A stretch of DNA of 64,000 nucleotides from Megalopta genalis (taxonomy: Eukaryota; Arthropoda; Insecta; Hymenoptera; Halictidae): assembly GCF_051020955.1 (NCBI RefSeq), contig NW_027476668.1:96675-160674 (forward strand). Direction: 5' to 3'. The position numbers were made by a program, and so were the translations under genes. The notes under the pieces are model-generated. The model did not search any database. It saw nothing but the letters and a program-made list of their open reading frames with translations, and had not been told where the DNA came from. The stretch's first letter is position 1; every line of letters starts with the position of its first letter. Positions 38,019 to 50,362 of this stretch are shown piece after piece.

Positions 38019-41000
38019 TGCAGGCGAAACACACGAGTTAGCTTCAAGTCCAAGCGAAACACATGATTTAGCTTCAAATCAATGCGAAGTAGAAGGCGTA
38101 GCATCAAATCCATGCAACACAAATTATTTAGCTTCTTATACTTGCGATATAAGCGATAAAGCTTCAAATGCAGGTGAAACAAACGAGTGAGCTTAAAATC
38201 CAAGCGTAATACATGATTTAGCTTCAAATCAATGCGAAATAGAAGGCTTAGCATCAAATCCATGCGACACAAATTATTTAGCTTCTTATACTTGCGATAT
38301 AAGTGATATAGCTTCAAATGCAGGCGAAACACACGAGTGATCTTCAAATCCAAGCGTAACACATGATTTAACTTCAAATCAATACGAAGTTGAAGATTTA
38401 CCTTCAAATCCGTGCGAAACAAATGGTTTAGCTTCAAATACTTGTGATACACATGATTTAGCTTCAACTGCATGCGAAACAAACGAGTTAGCTTCAAATC
38501 CAAGCGAAACACATGATTTAGCTTCAAATCGATGCGAAGTAGAAGATTTACCTTCAAATACATGCGAAACAAATGGTTTAGCTTCAAATACTTGTGATAT
38601 ATATGATTTAGCTTCAACTGCACCCGAAACAAACGAGTTAGCTTCAAATCCAAGCGAAACACATGATTTAGCTTCAAATCAATGCGAAGTAGAAGGCTTA
38701 GCATCAAATCCATGCGACACAATTTACTTAGCTTCGTACACTTGCGATATAAGTGATATAGCTTCAAATGCAGGTGAAACAAACGAGTGATCTTCAAATC
38801 CAAGCGTAACACATGATTTGACTTCAGATCAATGGAAATAGAAGATTTACCTTCAAATGCATGCGAAACAAATGGTTTAGCTTCAAATACTTGTGATATA
38901 CATGATTTAGCTTCGGCTGCATGCGAAACAAACGAGTTAGCTTCAAATCCAAGCGAAACACATGATTTAGCTTCAAATCAATGCGAAATAGAAGGCTTAG
39001 CATCAAATCCATGCGACACAAGTTATTTAGCTTCTTATACTTGCGATATAAGTGATATAGCTTCAAATGCAGGCGAAACAAACGAGTGATCTTCAAATCC
39101 AAGCGTAACACATGATTTAACTTCAAATCAATACGAAGTAGAAGATTTACCTTCAAATCCATGCGAAACAAATGGTTTAGCTTCAAATACTTGTGATACA
39201 CATGATTTAGCTTCAACTGCATGCGAAACAAACGAGATAGCTTCAAATCCAAGCGAAACACATGATTTAGCTTCAAATCGATGCGAAGTAGGAGATTTAC
39301 CTTCAAATACATGCGAAACAAATGGTTTAGCTTCAAATACTTGTGATACACATGACTTAGCTTCGGCTGCATGCGAAACAAACAAGTTAGCTTCAATTCC
39401 AAGCGAAACAAATGATTTAGCTTCAAATCAATGCGAAATAGAAGGCTTAGCATCAAATCCATGCGACACAAATTATTTAGATTTGTATACTTGCAATATA
39501 AGTGATATAGCTTCAAATGCAGGTGAAACAAACGAGTGATCTTCAAGTCCAAGCGTAACACATGATTTAACTTCAAATCAATGGGTAGTAGAAGATCTAC
39601 CTTCAAATCCATGCGACACAAAGCATTTAGCTTCATATACTTGCGATATAAGTGATATAGCTTCAAATGCAGGCGAAACAAACGAGTGATATTCAAATCC
39701 AAGCGTAACACGTGATTTAACTTCAAATCAATGCGAAGTAGAAGATTTAAGTTCAAATCCATGCGAAACAAATGGTTTAGCTTCAAATACTTGTGATATA
39801 CATGATTTAGCTTCAACTGCATGCGAAACAAACGAGATAGCTTCAAGTCCAAGCGAAACACGTGATTTAGCTTCAAATCAATGCGAAGTTGAAGGCGTAG
39901 CATCAAATCCATGCAACACAAATTATTTAGCTTCTTATACTGGCAATATAAGCGATAAAGCTTCAAATGCAGGTGAAACAAACGAGTGAGCTTAAAATCC
40001 AAGCGTAACACATGATTTAGCTTCAAGTCAATGCGAAATAGAAGGCTTAGCATCAAATCCATGCGACACAAATTATTTAGCTTCTTATACTTGCGATATA
40101 AGTGATATAGCTTCAAATGCAGGCGAAACACACGAGTGATCTTCAAATCCAAGCGTAACACGTGATTTAACTTCAAATCAATACGAAGTAGAAGATTTAC
40201 CTTCAAATCCATGCGAAACAAATGGTTTAGCTTCAAATACTTGTGATACACATGATTTAGCTTCAACTGCATGCGAAACAAACGAGTTAGCTTCAAATCC
40301 AAGCGAAACACATGATTTATCTTCAAATCGATGCGAAGTAGGAGATTTACCTTCAAATACATGCGAAACTAATGGTTTAGCTTCAAATACTTGTGATATA
40401 CATGATTTAGCTTCAACTGAACGCGAAACAAACGAGTTAGCTTCAAATCCAAGCGAAAAAAATGATTTAGCTTCAAATCAATGCTAAACAGAAGGCTTAG
40501 CATCAAATCCATGCGACACAAATTATTTAGCTTCATATACTTGCGATATAAGTGATATAGCTTCAAATGCAGGCGAAACAAACGAGTGATCTTCAAATCC
40601 AAGCGTAACACGTGATTTAACTTCAAATCAATGCGAAGTAGAAGATTTATTTTCAAATCCATGCGAAACAAATGGTTTAGCTTCAAATACTTGTGATATA
40701 CATGATTTAGCTTCAACTGCATGCGAAACAGACGAGTTAGCTTCAAGTCCAAGCGAAACACATGATTTAGCTTCAAATCAATGCGAAGTAGAAGGCGTAG
40801 CACCAAATCCATGCAACACAACTTATTTAGCTTCTTATACTTGCGATATAAGCGATAAAGCTTCAAATGCAGGTGAAACAAACGAGTGAGCTTAAAATCC
40901 AAGCGTAACACATGATTTAGCTTCGAATCAATGCGAAATAGAAGGCTTAGCATCAAATCCATGCGACACAAATTATTTAGCTTCTTATACTTGCGATATA

Positions 41001-42525
41001 AGTGATATAGCTTCAAATGCAGGTGAAACACACGAGTGATCTTCAAATCCAAGCGAAACACATGATTTAGCTTCAAATCAATGCGAAGTAGAAGGCTTAG
41101 CATCAAATCCATGCGACACAATTTATTTAGCTTCGTACACTTGCGATATAAGTGATACAGCGTCAACTGCACGCGAAACAAACGAGTTAGCTTCAAATCC
41201 AAGCGTAACACATGATTTAACTTCAGATCAATGGGAAATAGAAGATTTACCTTCAAATCCATGCGAAACAAATGGTTTAGCTTCAAATACTTGTGATATA
41301 CATGATTTAGCTTCGGCTGCATGCGAAACAAACGAGTTAGCTTCAAATCCAAGCGAAACACATGATTTAGCTTCAAATCAATGCGAAGTAGAAGGCTTAG
41401 CATCAAATCCATGCGACACAAATTATTTAGCTTCTTATACTTGCGATATAAGTGATATAGCTTCAAATGCAGGCGAAACACACGAGTGATCTTCAAATCC
41501 AAGCGTAACACATGATTTAACTTCAAATCAATACGAAGTAGAAGATTTACCTTCAAATTCATGCGAAACAAATGGTTTAGCTTCAAATACTTGTGATACA
41601 CATGATTTAGCTTCAACTGCATGCGAAACAAACGAGTTAGCTTCAAATCCAAGCGAAACACATGATTTAGCTTCAAATCGATGCGAAGTAGGAGATTTAC
41701 CTTCAAATCCATGCGAAAAAAACGGTTTAGCTACAAATACTTTTGATATACATGATTTAGCTTCAGCTTCATGCGAAACAAACGAGTTAGCTTCAAATCC
41801 AAGCGAAACACATGATTTAGCTTTAAATCAATGTGAAGTAGAGGGCTTAGCATCAAATCCATGCAACACAAATTATTTAGCTTCTTATACTTGCGATATA
41901 AGTGATATAGCTTCAAATGCAACAAACAAACGAGTGATCTTCAAATCCGAGCGTAACACCTGATTTAACTTCAAATCAATGCGAAGTAGCAGATTTAGGT
42001 TCAAATCCATGCGAAACAAATGGTTTAGCTTCAAATACTTGTGATATACATGATTTAGTTTCAACTGCATGCGAAACAAACGAGTTAGCTGCAAATCCAA
42101 GCGAAACACATGATTTAGCTTCAAATCAATGCGAAATAGAAGGCTTAGCATCAAATCCATGCGACACAAATTATTTAGCTTCGTATACTTGCAATATAAG
42201 TGATATAGCTTCAAATGCAACAAACAAACGAATGATCTTCAAATCCGAGCGTAACACTTGATTTAACTTCAAATCAATGGGTAGTTGAAGATCTACCTTC
42301 AAATCCATGCGAAACAAATGGTTTAGCTTCAAATACTTGTGATATACATGATTTAGCTTCAGCTTCATGCGAAACAAACGAGTTAGCTTCAAATCCAAGC
42401 GAAACACAAGATTTAGCTTCAAATCAATGCGAAGTAGAAGGCTTAGCATCAAATCCATGCAACACAAATTATTTAGCTTCTTATACTTGCGATATAAGTG
42501 ATAAAGCTTCAAATGCAGGCGAAAC
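38019..42525. repeat. Tandem duplication, second copy of the 4.8-kb block, one HOR shorter
   Basis: See 33,226-38,018. Copy-specific changes include CAATGGAAATAG (one G lost, 38,834), CGAGATAGC at 39,236, ATACTGGCAATATAAG near 39,945, CTTCAAGTCAATG near 40,024 and GTGATACAGCGTC near 41,156. The paired CAACAAACAAACGA m5 variant occurs at both ends of the block, as in the first copy. Confidence 0.85.
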
Positions 42526-42865
42526 GAACGACTGATCTTCAAATTCAAGCGTAACACATGATTTAACTTCAAATCAATGGGAAGTAGAAGATTTACCTTC
42601 AAATCCATGCGAAACAAATGGTTTAGCTTCAAATACTTGTGATATACATGATTTAGTTTCAGCTGCATGCGAAACAAACGAGTTAGCTTCAAATCCAAGC
42701 GAAACACATGATTTAGCTTCAAATCAATGCGAAGTAGAAGGCTTAGCATCAAATCCATGCGACACAAATTATTTAGCTTCGTATACTTGCGATATAAGTG
42801 ATATAGCTTCAAATGCAGACGAAACAAACGAGTGATCTTCAAATCCAAGCGTAACACGTGATTTA

Positions 42866-42895
42866 ACTTCAAATCCATGCGAAACAAATGGTTCA
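42866..42895. repeat. Fused m7/m8 monomer making a 270-bp HOR
   Basis: m6 is followed by a monomer beginning ACTTCAAATCC (m7-like start) and continuing CATGCGAAAC (m8), so one monomer is missing. The same fusion occurs at 45,086-45,115, 48,506-48,535 and 51,322-51,351. All four end AAATGGTTCAGC and are followed by TTCTAATACTTG, so they share one origin. Confidence 0.85.
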
Positions 42896-43249
42896 GCTTC
42901 TAATACTTGTGATATACATGATTTAGTTTCAGCTGCATGCGAAACAAACGAGTTAGCATCAAATCCAAGCGAAACACACGACTTAGCTTCAAATCAATGC
43001 GAAGTAGAAGGCTTAGCATCAAATCCATGCAACACAAATTATTTAGCTTCTTATACTTGCGATATAAGTGATAAAGCATCAAATGCAGGCGAAACAAACG
43101 AGTGAGCTTTAAATCCGAGCGTAACACTTGATTTAACTTCAAATCAATGGGAAGTAGATGATTTACCTTCAAATCCATGCGAAACAAATGGTTTAGCTTC
43201 AAATACTTGTGATATACATGATTTAGCTTCAACTGCACGCGAAACAAAC

Positions 43250-44305
43250 GTGTTAGCTTCAAATCCAAGCGAAACACATGATTTAGCTTCAAATCAATGC
43301 GAAGTAGAAGGCTTAGCATCAAATCCATGCGACACAATTTATTTAGCTTCGTACACTTGCGATATAAGTGATATAGCTTCAACTGCACGCGAAACAAACG
43401 AGTTAGCTTCAAATCCAAGCGTAACACTTGATTTAACTTCAAATCAATGGGAAGAAGAAGATTTACCTTCAAATCCATGCGAAACAAATGGTTTAGCTTC
43501 AAATACTTGTGATATACATGATTTAGTTTCAGCTGCATGCGAAACAAACGAGTTAGCTTCAAATCCAAGCGAAACACATGATTTAGCTTCAAATCAAGGC
43601 GAAGTAGAAGGCTTAGCATCATATCCATGCAACACAAATTATTTAGCTTCTTATACTTGCGATATAAGTGATAAAGCTTCAAATGCAGGCGAAACAAACG
43701 AGTTAGCTTCAAATCCAAGCGTAACACATGATTTAACTTCAAATCAATGGGGAGAAGAAGATTTACCTTCAAATCCATGCGAAACAAATGGTTTAGCTTC
43801 AAATACTTGTGATATACATGATTTAGTTTCAGCTGCATGCGAAACAAACGAGTTAGCTTCAAATCCAAGCGAAACACATGATTTAGCTTCAAATCAAGGC
43901 GAAGTAGAAGGCTTAGCATCAAATCCATGCGACACAATTTATTTAGCTTCGTACACTTGCGATATAAGTGATATAGCGTCAACTGCACGCGAAACAAACG
44001 AGTTAGCTTCAAATCCAAGCGTAACACATGATTTAACTTCAGATCAATGGGAAATAGAAGATTTACCTTCAAATCCATGCGAAACAAATGGTTTAGCTTC
44101 AAATACTTGTGATATACATGATTTAGCTTCGGCTGCATGCGAAACAAACGAGTTAGCTTCAAATCCAAGCGAAACACATGATTTAGCTTCAAATCAATGC
44201 GAAGTAGAAGGCTTAGCATCAAATCCATGCGACACAAATTATTTAGCTTCTTATACTTGCGATATAAGTGATATAGCTTCAAATGCAGGCGAAACACACG
44301 AGTGA
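43250..44305 (+). other. Longest plus-strand open frame (351 codons), judged a repeat by-product
   Basis: The decapeptide pattern is A-S-N-P-C-E-T-N-G-L, acidic with a near-invariant Cys. In most HORs GAGTGA stops it every 300 bp. Here GAGTGA has become GAGTTA in successive units, joining three to four HORs. An identical frame lies at 48,890-49,945, and 51,706-52,161 is the shorter version where GAGTGA is kept. No start context or unique part suggests a protein. Confidence 0.75.
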
Positions 44306-44722
44306 TCTTCAAATCCAAGCGTAACACATGATTTAACTTCAAATCAATACGAAGTAGAAGATTTACCTTCAAATTCATGCGAAACAAATGGTTTAGCTTC
44401 AAATACTTGTGATACACATGATTTAGCTTCAACTGCATGCGAAACAAACGAGTTAGCTTCAAATCCAAGCGAAACACATGATTTAGCTTCAAATCGATGC
44501 GAAGTAGGAGATTTACCTTCAAATCCATGCGAAAAAAACGGTTTAGCTACAAATACTTTTGATATACATGATTTAGCTTCAGCTTCATGCGAAACAAACG
44601 AGTTAGCTTCAAATCCAAGCGAAACACATGATTTAGCTTTAAATCAATGTGAAGTAGAGGGCTTAGCATCAAATCCATGCAACACAAATTATTTAGCTTC
44701 TTATACTTGCGATATAAGTGAT

Positions 44723-45210
44723 AAAGCTTCAAATGCAGGCGAAACGAACGACTGATCTTCAAATTCAAGCGTAACACATGATTTAACTTCAAATCAATGG
44801 GAAGTAGAAGATTTACCTTCAAATCCATGCGAAACAAATGGTTTAGCTTCAAATACTTGTGATATACATGATTTAGTTTCAGCTGCATGCGAAACAAACG
44901 AGTTAGCTTCAAATCCAAGCGAAACACATGATTTAGCTTCAAATCAATGCGAAGTAGAAGGCTTAGCATCAAATCCATGCGACACAAATTATTTAGCTTC
45001 GTATACTTGCGATATAAGTGATATAGCTTCAAATGCAGACGAAACAAACGAGTGATCTTCAAATCCAAGCGTAACACGTGATTTAACTTCAAATCCATGC
45101 GAAACAAATGGTTCAGCTTCTAATACTTGTGATATACATGATTTAGTTTCAGCTGCATGCGAAACAAACGAGTTAGCATCAAATCCAAGCGAAACACATG
45201 ACTTAGCTTC
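44723..45210. repeat. Copy of about 42,503-42,980
   Basis: Offset 2,220, running through the CGAACGACTGATC, CAAATTCAAGCG and fused m7/m8 marks. It then switches near 45,200 to the block related to 33,733 onward. Confidence 0.72.
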
Positions 45211-45673
45211 AAATCGATGCGAAGTAGAAGATTTACCTTCAAATACATGCGAAACAAATGGTTTAGCTTCAAATACTTGTGATATATATGATTTAGCTTC
45301 AACTGCACCCGAAACAAACGAGTTAGCTTCAAATCCAAGCGAAACACATGATTTAGCTTCAAATCAATGCGAAGTAGAAGGCTTAGCATCAAATCCATGC
45401 GACACAATTTACTTAGCTTCGTACACTTGCGATATAAGTGATATAGCTTCAAATGCAGGTGAAACAAACGAGTGATCTTCAAATCCAAGCGTAACACATG
45501 ATTTGACTTCAGATCAATGGGAAATAGAAGATTTACCTTCAAATGCATGCGAAACAAATGGTTTAGCTTCAAATACTTGTGATATACATGATTTAGCTTC
45601 GGCTGCATGCGAAACAAACGAGTTAGCTTCAAATCCAAGCGAAACACATGATTTAGCTTCAAATCAATGCGAA

Positions 45674-45724
45674 GTAGAAGGCTTAGCATCAAATCCATGC
45701 GACACAATTTACTTAGCTTCGTAC
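45674..45724. repeat. Short tract replaced by the neighbouring HOR (gene-conversion-like)
   Basis: Relative to 34,196-34,246, this tract has GAAGTAG for GAAATAG, ACAATTTACTTAGC for ACAAGTTATTTAGC, and GTACACTTGC for TTATACTTGC. All these changes are exactly those of the HOR 300 bp upstream (45,374-45,424). Flanks on both sides still follow the 34-kb copy, including GCAGGCGAAAC on the right. Confidence 0.65.
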
Positions 45725-45813
45725 ACTTGCGATATAAGTGATATAGCTTCAAATGCAGGCGAAACAAACGAGTGATCTTCAAATCCAAGCGTAACACATG
45801 ATTTAACTTCAAA

Positions 45814-46071
45814 TCAATACGAAGTAGAAGATTTACCTTCAAATCCATGCGAAACAAATGGTTTAGCTTCAAATACTTGTGATACACATGATTTAGCTTC
45901 AACTGCATGCGAAACAAACGAGTTAGCTTCAAATCCAAGCGAAACACATGATTTAGCTTCAAATCGATGCGAAGTAGGAGATTTACCTTCAAATACATGC
46001 GAAACAAATGGTTTAGCTTCAAATACTTGTGATACACATGACTTAGCTTCGGCTGCATGCGAAACAAACAA
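45814..46071 (-). other. Third open frame of the monomer (85 codons), repeat by-product
   Basis: Reads a decapeptide of the form F-E-A-K-P-F-V-S-H-G. It normally meets TGA in the reverse of TCAATG (m2 and m7). Where m2 reads TCGATG the stop becomes Arg and the frame lengthens. Equivalent frames lie at 34,336-34,593, 39,128-39,385, 56,700-56,957 and 61,645-61,902. Confidence 0.75.
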
Positions 46072-48024
46072 GTTAGCTTCAATTCCAAGCGAAACAAATG
46101 ATTTAGCTTCAAATCAATGCGAAATAGAAGGCTTAGCATCAAATCCATGCGACACAAATTATTTAGATTTGTATACTTGCAATATAAGTGATATAGCTTC
46201 AAATGCAGGTGAAACAAACGAGTGATCTTCAAGTCCAAGCGTAACACATGATTTAACTTCAAATCAATGGGTAGTAGAAGATCTACCTTCAAATCCATGC
46301 GACACAAAGCATTTAGCTTCATATACTTGCGATATAAGTGATATAGCTTCAAATGCAGGCGAAACAAACGAGTGATATTCAAATCCAAGCGTAACACGTG
46401 ATTTAACTTCAAATCAATGCGAAGTAGAAGATTTAAGTTCAAATCCATGCGAAACAAATGGTTTAGCTTCAAATACTTGTGATATACATGATTTAGCTTC
46501 AACTGCATGCGAAACAAACGAGATAGCTTCAAGTCCAAGCGAAACACGTGATTTAGCTTCAAATCAATGCGAAGTTGAAGGCGTAGCATCAAATCCATGC
46601 AACACAAATTATTTAGCTTCTTATACTGGCGATATAAGCGATAAAGCTTCAAATGCAGGTGAAACAAACGAGTGAGCTTAAAATCCAAGCGTAACACATG
46701 ATTTAGCTTCAAATCAATGCGAAATAGAAGGCTTAGCATCAAATCCATGCGACACAAATTATTTAGCTTCTTATACTTGCGATATAAGTGATATAGCTTC
46801 AAATGCAGGCGAAACACACGAGTGATCTTCAAATCCAAGCGTAACACGTGATTTAACTTCAAATCAATACGAAGTAGAAGATTTACCTTCAAATCCATGC
46901 GAAACAAATGGTTTAGCTTCAAATACTTGTGATACACATGATTTAGCTTCAACTGCATGCGAAACAAACGAGTTAGCTTCAAATCCAAGCGAAACACATG
47001 ATTTATCTTCAAATCGATGCGAAGTAGGAGATTTACCTTCAAATACATGCGAAACTAATGGTTTAGCTTCAAATACTTGTGATATACATGATTTAGCTTC
47101 AACTGAACGCGAAACAAACGAGTTAGCTTCAAATCCAAGCGAAAAAAATGATTTAGCTTCAAATCAATGCTAAACAGAAGGCTTAGCATCAAATCCATGC
47201 GACACAAATTATTTAGCTTCATATACTTGCGATATAAGTGATATAGCTTCAAATGCAGGCGAAACAAACGAGTGATCTTCAAATCCAAGCGTAACACGTG
47301 ATTTAACTTCAAATCAATGCGAAGTAGAAGATTTATTTTCAAATCCATGCGAAACAAATGGTTTAGCTTCAAATACTTGTGATATACATGATTTAGCTTC
47401 AACTGCATGCGAAACAGACGAGTTAGCTTCAAGTCCAAGCGAAACACATGATTTAGCTTCAAATCAATGCGAAGTAGAAGGCGTAGCACCAAATCCATGC
47501 AACACAACTTATTTAGCTTCTTATACTTGCGATATAAGCGATAAAGCTTCAAATGCAGGTGAAACAAACGAGTGAGCTTAAAATCCAAGCGTAACACATG
47601 ATTTAGCTTCGAATCAATGCGAAATAGAAGGCTTAGCATCAAATCCATGCGACACAAATTATTTAGCTTCTTATACTTGCGATATAAGTGATATAGCTTC
47701 AAATGCAGGTGAAACACACGAGTGATCTTCAAATCCAAGCGTAACACATGATTTAACTTCAAATCAATACGAAGTAGAAGTTTTACCTTCAAATCCATGC
47801 GAAACAAATGGTTTAGCTTCAAATACTTGTGATACACATGATTTAGCTTCAACTGCATGCGAAACAGACGAGTTAGCTTCAAATCCAAGCGAAACACATG
47901 ATTTAGCTTCAAATCGATGCGAAGTAGAAGATTTACCTTCAAATACATGCGAAACAAATGGTTTAGCTTCAAATACTTGTGATATACATGATTTAGCTTC
48001 GGCTGCATGCGAAACAAACGTGTT

Positions 48025-50362
48025 AGCTTCAAATCCAAGCGAAACACAAGATTTAGCTTCAAATCAATGCGAAGTAGAAGGCTTAGCATCAAATCCATGC
48101 AACACAAATTATTTAGCTTCTTATACTTGCGATATAAGTGATAAAGCTTCAAATGCAGGCGAAACGAACGACTGATCTTCAAATTCAAGCGTAACACATG
48201 ATTTAACTTCAAATCAATGGGAAGTAGAAGATTTACCTTCAAATCCATGCGAAACAAATGGTTTAGCTTCAAATACTTGTGATATACATGATTTAGTTTC
48301 AGCTGCATGCGAAACAAACGAGTTAGCTTCAAATCCAAGCGAAACACATGATTTAGCTTCAAATCAATGCGAAGTAGAAGGCTTAGCATCAAATCCATGC
48401 GACACAAATTATTTAGCTTCGTATACTTGCGATATAAGTGATATAGCTTCAAATGCAGACGAAACAAACGAGTGATCTTCAAATCCAAGCGTAACACGTG
48501 ATTTAACTTCAAATCCATGCGAAACAAATGGTTCAGCTTCTAATACTTGTGATATACATGATTTAGTTTCAGCTGCATGCGAAACAAACGAGTTAGCATC
48601 AAATCCAAGCGAAACACATGACTTAGCTTCAAATCAATGCGAAGTAGAAGGCTTAGCATCAAATCCATGCAACACAAATTATTTAGCTTCTTATACTTGC
48701 GATATAAGTGATAAAGCATCAAATGCAGGCGAAACAAACGAGTGAGCTTTAAATCCGAGCGTAACACTTGATTTAACTTCAAATCAATGGGAAGTAGATG
48801 ATTTACCTTCAAATCCATGCGAAACAAATGGTTTAGCTTCAAATACTTGTGATATACATGATTTAGCTTCAACTGCACGCGAAACAAACGTGTTAGCTTC
48901 AAATCCAAGCGAAACACATGATTTAGCTTCAAATCAATGCGAAGTAGAAGGCTTAGCATCAAATCCATGCGACACAATTTATTTAGCTTCGTACACTTGC
49001 GATATAAGTGATATAGCTTCAACTGCACGCGAAACAAACGAGTTAGCTTCAAATCCAAGCGTAACACTTGATTTAACTTCAAATCAATGGGAAGAAGAAG
49101 ATTTACCTTCAAATCCATGCGAAACAAATGGTTTAGCTTCAAATACTTGTGATATACATGATTTAGTTTCAGCTGCATGCGAAACAAACGAGTTAGCTTC
49201 AAATCCAAGCGAAACACATGATTTAGCTTCAAATCAAGGCGAAGTAGAAGGCTTAGCATCATATCCATGCAACACAAATTATTTAGCTTCTTATACTTGC
49301 GATATAAGTGATAAAGCTTCAAATGCAGGCGAAACAAACGAGTTAGCTTCAAATCCAAGCGTAACACATGATTTAACTTCAAATCAATGGGGAGAAGAAG
49401 ATTTACCTTCAAATCCATGCGAAACAAATGGTTTAGCTTCAAATACTTGTGATATACATGATTTAGTTTCAGCTGCATGCGAAACAAACGAGTTAGCTTC
49501 AAATCCAAGCGAAACACATGATTTAGCTTCAAATCAAGGCGAAGTAGAAGGCTTAGCATCAAATCCATGCGACACAATTTATTTAGCTTCGTACACTTGC
49601 GATATAAGTGATATAGCGTCAACTGCACGCGAAACAAACGAGTTAGCTTCAAATCCAAGCGTAACACATGATTTAACTTCAGATCAATGGGAAATAGAAG
49701 ATTTACCTTCAAATCCATGCGAAACAAATGGTTTAGCTTCAAATACTTGTGATATACATGATTTAGCTTCGGCTGCATGCGAAACAAACGAGTTAGCTTC
49801 AAATCCAAGCGAAACACATGATTTAGCTTCAAATCAATGCGAAGTAGAAGGCTTAGCATCAAATCCATGCGACACAAATTATTTAGCTTCTTATACTTGC
49901 GATATAAGTGATATAGCTTCAAATGCAGGCGAAACACACGAGTGATCTTCAAATCCAAGCGTAACACATGATTTAACTTCAAATCAATACGAAGTAGAAG
50001 ATTTACCTTCAAATTCATGCGAAACAAATGGTTTAGCTTCAAATACTTGTGATACACATGATTTAGCTTCAACTGCATGCGAAACAAACGAGTTAGCTTC
50101 AAATCCAAGCGAAACACATGATTTAGCTTCAAATCGATGCGAAGTAGGAGATTTACCTTCAAATCCATGCGAAAAAAACGGTTTAGCTACAAATACTTTT
50201 GATATACATGATTTAGCTTCAGCTTCATGCGAAACAAACGAGTTAGCTTCAAATCCAAGCGAAACACATGATTTAGCTTTAAATCAATGTGAAGTAGAGG
50301 GCTTAGCATCAAATCCATGCAACACAAATTATTTAGCTTCTTATACTTGCGATATAAGTGAT
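48025..50362. repeat. Second copy of 42,385-44,722
   Basis: See that entry. Beyond 50,362 it continues into the CAACAAACAAACGAG m5 variant, matching 41,905 onward instead. Confidence 0.85.

Larger units (their letters stand above)
42385..44722. repeat. 2.3-kb block, near-identical copy at 48,025-50,362
   Basis: Offset 5,640. I saw one substitution (CACACGACTTAGC at 42,976 against CACATGACTTAGC at 48,616). It begins near the CACAAGATTTAGC m1 and ends where one copy has GATAAAGCTTC and the other GATATAGCTTC. It contains four plus-strand HOR ends where GAGTGA is replaced by GAGTTA, which gives the longest plus-strand open frame. Confidence 0.85.
45211..48024. repeat. 2.8-kb copy of 33,733-36,546
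   Basis: Offset 11,478. It is nearly identical over its length and keeps the HOR lost from 38,019-42,525. It differs by a short replaced tract at about 45,674-45,724 and by an m10 switch to CGGCTGCATGC near 48,000, where it joins the next block. Confidence 0.82.
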
